DNA of 35,994 bases from Flavobacterium tructae (lineage in GTDB: Bacteria > Bacteroidota > Bacteroidia > Flavobacteriales > Flavobacteriaceae): assembly GCF_002217475.1 (NCBI RefSeq), contig NZ_MUHH01000015.1:1-35994 (forward strand), in the 5' to 3' direction. The notes below the pieces were generated by a model. It worked only from the letters and a program-made list of their open reading frames with translations. It did not search any database and was not told the origin of the DNA. Position 1 is the first letter of the stretch, and each line of letters begins with the position of its first letter. Position numbers and translations under genes: made by a program. Positions 24,505-31,530 of this stretch are shown here, piece after piece.

Positions 24505-25767
24505 ATGTCAACCCAAACCAAACAATTTACCCTCCACGAAGACTGGACTGTCGTCGTTCTTGGTTTTATCATCATCGGAATTTCCCTTTTTATTTTTCTG
24601 CCTGAGATTCCAACTTTCAAATGGTCAACCGGAACAGATTTAGTAGTAGACGTGTTTAATTTCGGAAACCTGAAAATCATTGGCTTACAATTTATATATC
24701 TGACTGCGATTGGAACTCTTGGTGCTTTTTTAATTGGAAAATCAGTCAAAAACTTTCTACTGGGTTTTCCCATCGTTTATGTGTTAACCATCTTTGCCCT
24801 GGTGATCTCCGGAAATACCACCATCAAAGATCTAAATCTTGAAGCGGTGATTTTTAGTTTAATCATAGGTCTCTGTCTCGGTAATTTTTTCATCCTTCCA
24901 AGGTGGTTTCGTTCCTCTCTTTCAACAGAGGTATTTGTCAAAATTGGCTTGGTATTACTGGGAACCACTGTTATTTTCTCAGACATTCTAAAAGCAGGTT
25001 CACTTGGGCTTATTCAGGCATTAGTGGTTGTACTGTCCGTTTGGTACTTTGCCTTCTGGCTGTGCAAAAAATTAAAAGTTGACGATGAATTAACAATGAT
25101 GATTTCCAGCGCGGTTTCGATTTGCGGAGTTTCCGCGGCAATTGCGACTTCGGGTGCCATCAAAGGCGACTCAAAAAAACTGTCTTACGTGATTTCAATT
25201 GTTTTGGTCACCGCAATACCCATGATGATTTTCATGCCTGTAATTGCTAAACATTTCAACTTTCCTGAAGAAGTAACCGGAGCCTGGCTGGGCGGCAGTA
25301 TTGATACTTCGGGAGCCGTTGTCGCTTCAGGCTCCTTGGTAGGCGAAACCGCTTTAAAAATTAGTACAATTGTCAAATTCTCTCAAAATGTACTCTTAGG
25401 ACTAGCTGCTTTTGCCATATCCGTTTACTGGACTTACACTCAGAACAAATCGGAAGAAGCTGTAGCATCAAAACCAACCTTAGGTGTTATATGGGAACGT
25501 TTTCCAAAATTCGTCATTGGATTTATTGCCGCTTCACTCCTCTTTTCCTTTTTTTTGACTGCCGAAGTGAGAGACGAAGTAAAAGACGGCCTAAAAAACC
25601 TGCAAGGCATTTGGTTTGCCCTTGCTTTTACCAGTATCGGACTGGAAACCAAATTTAAAGATTTACTGGGCAATACCAGCCGAAAACCTTTATATGCCTT
25701 TTTAATAGCACAATTGTTCAATATCATTGTCACGCTGATCATTGCTTTTTTACTTTTTAAAGAATAA
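24505..25767 (+). CDS. YeiH family putative sulfate exporter
   Basis: A 420-residue inner-membrane protein with about ten or eleven hydrophobic segments. It carries the conserved family stretch SAVSICGVSAAIATSGAIKGD and the later GGSIDTSGAVVASGSL. YeiH-family proteins are annotated as putative sulfate exporters, but transport data are thin. Between two sulfatase genes, movement of sulfate, sulfite or another small sulfur anion across the inner membrane is a sensible guess. The N-terminus has a cytoplasmic, charged lead of about 17 residues. No promoter is evident in the 80-nt gap upstream. Confidence 0.88.
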   Translation: MSTQTKQFTLHEDWTVVVLGFIIIGISLFIFLPEIPTFKWSTGTDLVVDVFNFGNLKIIGLQFIYLTAIGTLGAFLIGKSVKNFLLGFPIVYVLTIFALVISGNTTIKDLNLEAVIFSLIIGLCLGNFFILPRWFRSSLSTEVFVKIGLVLLGTTVIFSDILKAGSLGLIQALVVVLSVWYFAFWLCKKLKVDDELTMMISSAVSICGVSAAIATSGAIKGDSKKLSYVISIVLVTAIPMMIFMPVIAKHFNFPEEVTGAWLGGSIDTSGAVVASGSLVGETALKISTIVKFSQNVLLGLAAFAISVYWTYTQNKSEEAVASKPTLGVIWERFPKFVIGFIAASLLFSFFLTAEVRDEVKDGLKNLQGIWFALAFTSIGLETKFKDLLGNTSRKPLYAFLIAQLFNIIVTLIIAFLLFKE

Positions 25768-25958
25768 TAATCTAAATCATTTTTCGAACACTTTAAAACG
25801 TAACTTATTGTATCTAAAACACATTTCATTAAAAATAAATCGCAGAGTTGTTCTAAAAAACCATAATTTACTCTACTTTTTTAAAGCTATGTTTATATGT
25901 CTTAAACCGATTCAACAAAAGATAAAACCAGTTTCAGCAACTCACAACATGAATTAAA

Positions 25959-27614
25959 ATGAAAAAAACACTCCTAACACTCCACCTCTTATTTTCGACA
26001 GTACTTTTCGTTTCCGCACAAAACAAAACCACTACCCCTTCTTCAAAACCAAACATCATCCTGATTCTGGTCGACGATATGGGCTATTCTGATTTAGGTA
26101 ATTATGGTTCCGAAATAAAAACACCCAATCTTGATCAGCTAGCCAGTGAAGGTTTACGTCTTCGCGAATTCTACAACAACTCAATTTGCGCTCCAACCAG
26201 AGCCTCCTTGTTAACAGGACAATACCAGCACAAAGCCGGAATGGGCTTTTTTGATATCAATCTGGGTCTGCCAGCTTATCAGGGATACCTCAACAAAGAA
26301 TCTTTGACATTGGGAGAAGTTTTCCGTTCCGGAGGTTACAGCACTTTACTTTCAGGAAAATGGCACGTGGGTTCCGAAGATCAGTCGCAATGGCCTAACC
26401 AGAGAGGCTTTGATAAATTTTATGGCATCTTAAAAGGAGCTTCCAGTTATTTCGACAGCAAACCTTTGCCTTTCGGAAAAACACCTTATCCGGTAAAATT
26501 ACTTCGAAACAATGAAGAACTCCATCCTAAAGACGATTCTTATTATTTTACTGATGAAATCGGAAACAACGCGGTGACTTTTCTCGACGAACAAAACAAA
26601 GAAAATAAGCCGTTCTTTCTGTATTTAGCTTTTACCGCTCCACACTGGCCACTACAGGCAAAACCGGTAGACATTGCTAAATACAAAGGAAAATTTGACG
26701 AAGGCTGGGATGTTTTAAGAGAAAAAAGAATCGAAAAGCTAAAAGCAAATGGCATTTTATCTGCCAATCAAACCGTATCATCAAGAGATTCGGAAGTACC
26801 GGAATGGAATAAACTTACCTATGACGAAAAACAATTCTGGAAAGCCAAAATGGAAGTTTATGCCGCAATGGTAGACAATATGGATCAGAATGTGGGTAAG
26901 GTTTTGAATAAATTAAAAGCGCTAAAAAAAGATAAAAATACCCTCATTATATTTATTTCAGACAATGGTGCGCAGGGCGGTTTCAATACCTACAATCCGT
27001 TAGGCAGAGGTTTAGTCCGAAATGATGGTCCAATTGGAACTTCAGGTTCCTTCGATTATCAGGAACAAAACTGGGCCTATTTATCAAATACTCCCTTACA
27101 ACAATACAAAAACAATATGCACGAAGGCGGCTTCAGTTCTCCATTTATTGCCTGGTTTCCTTCAAAAATAAAAGGAGGCCGCATTGATAAAGGTACCGGA
27201 CACATTATTGACCTTGCCCCTACTTTTTATGAATTGGCCGGAATTGAATATCCAAAAGAATACAATGGTGCAAAATCGAACCCGTTGGCAGGAAAAAGTC
27301 TTCTGCCGGTTTTATTTGACAATGCTTCCGAGGTCAACAGAGGAGCTCCGTTATTTTGGGAAAGAGCAGGAAACAGAGCGGTACGCGATGGAAAATGGAA
27401 ACTGGTATCGATTTACCCCTCTTACGAGTGGGAACTCTATGATATCGAAACAGATCGCGGTGAAACCAATAATGTAGCCAAACAGAATCCCGGTATTGTC
27501 AATAAACTATCGGCTGCCTATTTTGATTGGGCCGACCAGACAGGAGTTGTAGAATACAGTAAATTCAAACTAAAACAGGAAGTTATGCCTGGTGGCGCCG
27601 CCTTAAAAAAGTAA
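25959..27614 (+). CDS. Arylsulfatase, FGly-dependent (second copy)
   Basis: A 551-residue exported sulfatase (signal peptide ending VSAQ near residue 21). The signature CAPTRASLLTG starts at Cys77, the formylglycine site. Asp39 and Asp40 (LVDDMGYSDLG) and FISDNGAQ are metal ligands, and SGKWHVG and TAPHWPLQAKP are typical of the family. It is clearly related to the sulfatase at 20514 (shared KGKFDEGWD and CAPTR regions) but shorter, so the two probably differ in substrate. It is the last gene of segment A, 191 nt after the YeiH gene, with a large terminator behind it. That gap is AT-rich with no feature I can name. Maturase not in the window. Confidence 0.93.
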   Translation: MKKTLLTLHLLFSTVLFVSAQNKTTTPSSKPNIILILVDDMGYSDLGNYGSEIKTPNLDQLASEGLRLREFYNNSICAPTRASLLTGQYQHKAGMGFFDINLGLPAYQGYLNKESLTLGEVFRSGGYSTLLSGKWHVGSEDQSQWPNQRGFDKFYGILKGASSYFDSKPLPFGKTPYPVKLLRNNEELHPKDDSYYFTDEIGNNAVTFLDEQNKENKPFFLYLAFTAPHWPLQAKPVDIAKYKGKFDEGWDVLREKRIEKLKANGILSANQTVSSRDSEVPEWNKLTYDEKQFWKAKMEVYAAMVDNMDQNVGKVLNKLKALKKDKNTLIIFISDNGAQGGFNTYNPLGRGLVRNDGPIGTSGSFDYQEQNWAYLSNTPLQQYKNNMHEGGFSSPFIAWFPSKIKGGRIDKGTGHIIDLAPTFYELAGIEYPKEYNGAKSNPLAGKSLLPVLFDNASEVNRGAPLFWERAGNRAVRDGKWKLVSIYPSYEWELYDIETDRGETNNVAKQNPGIVNKLSAAYFDWADQTGVVEYSKFKLKQEVMPGGAALKK

Positions 27615-27647
27615 TCGAAGCTTCTTTTTACATTTTATAAAGCATTT

Positions 27648-27703
27648 AAAAAGACAGAAAAATAAGTAAAAAACAACTCTTACTTCTTTTTCTGTCTTTT
27701 TTT
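27648..27703 (+). terminator. Intrinsic terminator at the end of segment A
   Basis: AAAAAGACAGAAAAA pairs with TCTTTTTCTGTCTTTTT across a 36-nt span, and the inner part also pairs (AGTAA with TTACT). The stem runs into a T tract. It separates the sulfatase operon from the encapsulin promoter. Confidence 0.85.
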
Positions 27704-27810
27704 ATATTCGAAAACAAAAACAAACAACTAGAAATCAGTATTTTAAAACAAAATCTATCCTATACTTTACCTGTTTTCTTGCACTCATCTGAATTAATTT
27801 TAAAAAACTT

Positions 27811-27840
27811 TTGGATTTTATTATTTTAAATTTAACTTTG
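27811..27840 (+). promoter_or_regulatory. Promoter of the encapsulin operon
   Basis: TTG (27811-27813), 19 nt, TAACTTTG (27833-27840), then TCTATAG. Spacing and sequence copy the promoter at 15338-15367, so the two segments are probably co-regulated. It lies about 450 nt before the encapsulin ATG. Confidence 0.8.
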
Positions 27841-27881
27841 TCTATAGAATTAGTAGAGATTAAATTTTAAAAAACTACATT

Positions 27882-27968
27882 TTGAAAACAACTGCAAGTA
27901 CATCGAATTATATACTTCCCAAAAAATATACCTATAACACTTTTTGTTATATGTGCTTCTGCCGTTAA
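27882..27968 (+). CDS. Cys-rich leader peptide B (28 residues)
   Basis: Homologue of leader peptide A: a TTG start, MKTT beginning, the shared 18-residue core, and the end CYMCFCR. It lies 41 nt after the -7 element of the encapsulin promoter. It differs from copy A at 12 of 87 nt; seven codons change silently and four change the residue (E/A, R/T, Y/N and the last C/R). The pattern shows selection on the peptide rather than on RNA alone. The last Cys is lost here, so three of the last seven sense codons are Cys rather than four. I infer a leader peptide that couples translation of Cys codons to expression of the encapsulin and cysteine desulfurase. Confidence 0.65.
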   Translation: MKTTASTSNYILPKKYTYNTFCYMCFCR

Positions 27969-27988
27969 TTCTTCCATTATTTCGTTTT

Positions 27989-28121
27989 GACTCGATTTCA
28001 TTCCTAAAATCGAAAGTCATCCCCAAGCACAAACAGATCCTCTCTTTGGTAACGGGCACGAAACCGGATCACCCTATCAAGCAAAAATATCATTCGCTTA
28101 AAAGCAGGTTATGCCTTGATA
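27989..28121 (+). promoter_or_regulatory. Structured 5' leader of the encapsulin mRNA
   Basis: Three successive foldable units follow the leader peptide. The first is a bulged hairpin (GACT-CGATTT 27989-27998 with AAATCG-AA-AGTC 28007-28018). The second is a two-step stem (GGT-CGG with CCG-ACC, 28048-28073). The third is TATCAAG (28075-28081) with CTTGATA (28115-28121), enclosing a GCTT/AAGC mini-stem. I do not recognise a known riboswitch. The structure may be the switch that the leader peptide controls. Confidence 0.4.
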
Positions 28122-28187
28122 AACCTTATGATTCAACAATTTAGATATTATTATACTGTAAATTAAACGGTTTTTATTTCGGGGGTT

Positions 28188-28204
28188 TTTAGTTTTAAAC
28201 TAAA
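28188..28204 (+). promoter_or_regulatory. 17-nt palindrome before the encapsulin gene
   Basis: TTTAGTTT-T-AAACTAAA is a perfect palindrome about the central T, 89 nt before the ATG. It could be an operator or hairpin. In such AT-rich DNA it could also be chance. Confidence 0.25.
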
Positions 28205-28293
28205 TTTACTAGTACGATAAAATTGTTTTTTTACGAATGAAAGTTCTTAAAATACTACAGCAAAAAATAAATTAACCATTAAACCATTAAGCC

Positions 28294-29214
28294 ATGGCTG
28301 AAACAAAACAACAACAAACAGCATTAGGAGATGTTGCAGCAAGACAATTAGCAATTGCAACACGTACCGTTCCACAAATTGGAACAATTACACCACGTTG
28401 GTTAACGCATCTTTTGCATTGGACACCAGTCGAATCGGGTGTATTTCGTTTGAATAAAGTAAAAGACGGAAGCCATATCGAAGTAGATTGTTCAGCAAGA
28501 GATGAAAGAGTTTTACCCAATACTTTTGTCGATTATATCGATAATCCGAGAGAATATAATCTTGCGGCAGTTCAAACGATTGTTGAAGTACATACAAGAG
28601 TTTCAGATTTGTACAGTAAACCGTACAATCAGATTTCTGAACAACTTAGATTGGCGATCGAAACCATTAAAGAGCGCCAGGAAAGCGAATTAATCAACAA
28701 TAAAGATTATGGTTTGCTCAGTAATGTTGCGCCTTCGCAAATTATTAAAACCAGAACCGGTGCACCAACGCCAGATGATTTAGACGAACTACTGACCAAG
28801 GTATGGAAAGAACCGGGATTCTTTTTACTACATCCTTTGGCAATTGCAGCTTTTGGCCGTGAATGTACACGTCGTGGTGTTCCTCCTCCTACTATCTCTT
28901 TGTTTGGATCTCAATTTTTAACGTGGAGAGGAATTCCGCTTATTCCATCCGACAAATTGCCTATCAAAGACGGAAAATCAAAAATCATTCTATTGCGTAC
29001 AGGCGAAAGCCGTCAGGGTGTTATCGGATTAATTCAGCCAGGATTACAAGGCGAACAATCACCGGGATTATCAGTTCGCTTTATGGGAATAAATGAAAAA
29101 GCAATTGCATCCTATCTGGTATCGCTATATTGCTCACTGGCCGTATTGGTAGACGATGCCATTGCCGTTCTTGAAGATGTAGAAATTGGAAAGTACCATG
29201 AGTATAAATACTAA
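28294..29214 (+). CDS. srpI: Family 2A encapsulin shell protein (SrpI-like)
   Basis: A 306-residue HK97-fold shell protein. Features that recall SrpI-type (family 2A) encapsulins are the N-terminal AARQLAIATRTVPQIGTITPRW, the E-loop region around VDCSARDERVLPN, the WKEPGFFLLHPLAIAAFGRECTRRG helix segment (conserved residues Trp, Pro, His-Pro, Phe-Gly-Arg-Glu, Thr-Arg-Arg-Gly) and the late LLRTGESRQGVIGL block. In Synechococcus and Acinetobacter, family 2A shells enclose a cysteine desulfurase and are tied to sulfur starvation or sulfur storage. Here the next gene is exactly such a desulfurase, overlapping by 17 nt, so shell and cargo are translationally coupled. Capsid formation itself cannot be seen in sequence. 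A phage origin is not indicated, as no phage genes are near. Confidence 0.92.
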   Translation: MAETKQQQTALGDVAARQLAIATRTVPQIGTITPRWLTHLLHWTPVESGVFRLNKVKDGSHIEVDCSARDERVLPNTFVDYIDNPREYNLAAVQTIVEVHTRVSDLYSKPYNQISEQLRLAIETIKERQESELINNKDYGLLSNVAPSQIIKTRTGAPTPDDLDELLTKVWKEPGFFLLHPLAIAAFGRECTRRGVPPPTISLFGSQFLTWRGIPLIPSDKLPIKDGKSKIILLRTGESRQGVIGLIQPGLQGEQSPGLSVRFMGINEKAIASYLVSLYCSLAVLVDDAIAVLEDVEIGKYHEYKY

Positions 29215-31135
29215 CAACAACGGTTTACCCAATATTGAGGATTTGCAGCTTTTGGCTAACGAATTGTTCAGTACGTTACCTAACGAATTTCCCAAAGAGA
29301 TTTCGTTAAGTCCTGATCGTAATGAACATCCCCGTGCCACAAAAGTTGCAGAAACCTTCCTGAATACGGGAAACTTCAGTGGCCACAACCCGGCAGCTTT
29401 GCCCTTGCAGGACGCGCCATCTTCACCAACTGCTTTACCAGCATTTAGTGGATTTGGAGCAGCACCAACTGTTGCTAATTATGGCTCAGGAGCTTCAGCT
29501 TTATATCCAAATGCCGGAGCCGGATTTGATACTCAAAGTGAAACTTCTCCATTGGGAATTTCACACGGAAATAATGTAAATGTCAACAATCCGCAAACCG
29601 GTTTTTATGACGAAAATTTTGGGAATAACGGAGCCGCTCAGCTAAATGAAGAAAGTTTTTTTTCGAAATTGTTTTTAAATAATGAATATCTGCCTTTTCA
29701 ATCCCAAGGTTCTTCGTTTGAAACAGAATTAAAAGCAGCATTGGCTTTTGTGGATACAAAATTTACAAAACGTGCCAACCTTCCGTTAAACGGAAATGAG
29801 ATATCAAATTCGTACTACTTTTTAGAGCAAAATCCGTTTGCCTTTGATCAGAGAAATTCGAATTTAATCGTTGGAAATACTTTTGAAAAACAAGATTTTG
29901 GTGGTATTTCCGGTTCTCATTTTGATGCTAACCGCATCAAAAAAGATTTTCCTATTCTAAGAGAAACAGTAAACGGAAAACCTTTGGTTTGGTTTGATAA
30001 TGCTGCTACGACGCAAAAACCGCAGTCGGTTATTGATCGTATTGCCTATTTCTACGAACATGAAAATTCGAATATCCATCGTGCTGCTCACGAATTGGCT
30101 GCCCGTGCATCGGATGCTTATGAAGCTGCCCGCGAAAAAGTAAAAACGTTCCTGAATGCCAGCTCCGTAAACGAAATTGTATTTGTTCGTGGTGCTACTG
30201 AAGGTATTAACCTTGTGGCACAAAGTTGGGGCGATTATAATTTAGTTGCAGGTGACGAAATCATTGTCAGTAATTTAGAACATCACGCGAATATTGTTCC
30301 GTGGAAACGCCTGGCAGATAAAAAAGGATTAAAACTTCGTGTAATTCCGGTTGACGATGATGGTCAACTTTTACTGGATGAATATGCAAAATTGCTGAAT
30401 TCAAAAACACGTCTGGTTGCTTTTACTCAGGTATCAAATGCATTGGGAACTGTAACCCCGGCCAAAAAAATTGTCGAAATGGCTCATGCCGTTGGAGCAA
30501 AAGTTCTAATTGATGGCGCACAATCGGTTTCACACATGAAAGTTGATGTTCAGAATTTAAATCCGGACTGGCTGGTTTTCTCCGGACACAAACTTTTTGG
30601 CCCAACCGGAATTGGCGCTTTATACGGAAAGGAAGAATTATTAAATGAAATGCATCCTTACCAATCTGGTGGGAACATGATTCAGGATGTCACTTTTGAG
30701 GAAATAAAATACCACAAAGCGCCCAATCGCTTCGAAGCCGGAACGGGAAATATTGCCGATGCAATTGGCCTTGGAGCAGCAATAGATTATGTGACAAAAC
30801 TAGGAATAGATGCGATCGGTCAGTACGAACATCAGTTGTTAGACTATGCGACAAAATTGCTAAAAGAAATCCCGGGCGTTCGATTGATCGGTACAGCAGC
30901 AAACAAGGCAAGTGTTCTTTCTTTTAATCTGCAAGGTTACACAAACGATCAGGTGGGACAAGCCTTAAACAAAGAAGGTGTTGCAGTACGAACCGGACAT
31001 CATTGTGCGCAGCCTATTTTGCGAAGAATGGGAGTCGAAACTACTGTTCGTCCGTCTCTGGCTTTTTACAATACCACTGAGGATGTTGATACTTTTATCA
31101 AAACCTTATGGGAACTTAAAAAAGTTAAATTTTAA
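29198..31135 (+). CDS. SufS-like cysteine desulfurase, encapsulin cargo with long N-terminal extension
   Basis: 645 residues from the ATG at 29198 inside the encapsulin 3' end; a TTG four codons earlier is less likely. Residues about 245-645 are a class V, PLP-dependent cysteine desulfurase that releases alanine and loads sulfur as a persulfide: FSGHKLFGPTG gives PLP Lys465, RTGHHCAQP gives catalytic Cys603, and HANIVPW and DGAQSVSHM are substrate and PLP contacts. Residues 1-245 are an extension absent from free SufS: a helical start, a Pro/Ala/Gly/Asn-rich disordered part (about 60-150), then short aromatic-rich motifs. In family 2A systems such extensions load the enzyme into the shell. 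No SufE or SufU partner is adjacent. Confidence 0.93.
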   Translation: MSINTNNNGLPNIEDLQLLANELFSTLPNEFPKEISLSPDRNEHPRATKVAETFLNTGNFSGHNPAALPLQDAPSSPTALPAFSGFGAAPTVANYGSGASALYPNAGAGFDTQSETSPLGISHGNNVNVNNPQTGFYDENFGNNGAAQLNEESFFSKLFLNNEYLPFQSQGSSFETELKAALAFVDTKFTKRANLPLNGNEISNSYYFLEQNPFAFDQRNSNLIVGNTFEKQDFGGISGSHFDANRIKKDFPILRETVNGKPLVWFDNAATTQKPQSVIDRIAYFYEHENSNIHRAAHELAARASDAYEAAREKVKTFLNASSVNEIVFVRGATEGINLVAQSWGDYNLVAGDEIIVSNLEHHANIVPWKRLADKKGLKLRVIPVDDDGQLLLDEYAKLLNSKTRLVAFTQVSNALGTVTPAKKIVEMAHAVGAKVLIDGAQSVSHMKVDVQNLNPDWLVFSGHKLFGPTGIGALYGKEELLNEMHPYQSGGNMIQDVTFEEIKYHKAPNRFEAGTGNIADAIGLGAAIDYVTKLGIDAIGQYEHQLLDYATKLLKEIPGVRLIGTAANKASVLSFNLQGYTNDQVGQALNKEGVAVRTGHHCAQPILRRMGVETTVRPSLAFYNTTEDVDTFIKTLWELKKVKF

Positions 31136-31217
31136 AAAAACAACACCGAGAAATAACAAGTTAGATCTCTTTAAAAAAAAATAATTACTTTTTTTAATAT
31201 TTTGAGTAGTTATTTCC

Positions 31218-31250
31218 AAAAGCGATTGTTTCAACACAATCGCTTTTTTT
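31218..31250 (+). terminator. Intrinsic terminator of the encapsulin operon
   Basis: AAAAGCGATTG (31218-31228) and CAATCGCTTTT (31237-31247) form an 11-bp stem with an 8-nt loop that ends in a run of seven T residues. Confidence 0.9.
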
Positions 31251-31427
31251 GTTTGAAAAAGTAAACTTTAAAAAATAATCAAACAAAAGATTAAATATCA
31301 AACATAAAATTACAATTTTAGCTAAATATTAAGATTTAAAACATCATAAAAGTAATTTAATTACACAATAAACAATAAAGTGTTTTATTTTTCTCTAAAA
31401 ATAGTAAATTAAAACCATTTTGTTATA

Positions 31428-31459
31428 AATATCACAAAAACAATTGTTTTAGTGATATT
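31428..31459 (+). promoter_or_regulatory. 32-nt near-perfect palindrome before the second SusC
   Basis: Arms AATATCACAAAAACAA (31428-31443) and TTGTTTTAGTGATATT (31444-31459) are complementary except for one A-A position. It lies 71 nt before the susC ATG in the 395-nt gap after the encapsulin operon. With no central loop it looks like a dimeric regulator's operator rather than a terminator. I could not find a clean TAnnTTTG promoter in this gap; the rest is AT-rich with no gene seen. Confidence 0.45.
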
Positions 31460-31530
31460 AAATGTTAAATAAAGACTACTTATTAACAGAAAATTAAGAC
31501 ATTTGAGAAACTAACCAAAAATATTTACAA

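Noticed and set aside
15866..27614. Classical polysaccharide utilisation locus
   Set aside because: SusC/SusD are present, but there is no glycoside hydrolase, polysaccharide lyase, carbohydrate esterase or hybrid two-component sensor in the window.
28040..28130. Known SAM, SAM-II or cobalamin riboswitch before the encapsulin gene
   Set aside because: I looked for the conserved cores of these classes and did not find them. The region is reported only as an unassigned structured leader.
28237..28275. A 12-residue frame (MKVLKILQQKIN) just before the encapsulin ATG
   Set aside because: No Cys codons, no paralogue and no supporting signal; short ATG frames occur by chance in such DNA.
28294..31135. 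Encapsulin gene as a prophage capsid remnant
   Set aside because: No portal, terminase, protease or tail genes are nearby, and the partner gene is a metabolic enzyme with a loading extension, which is typical of an encapsulin.
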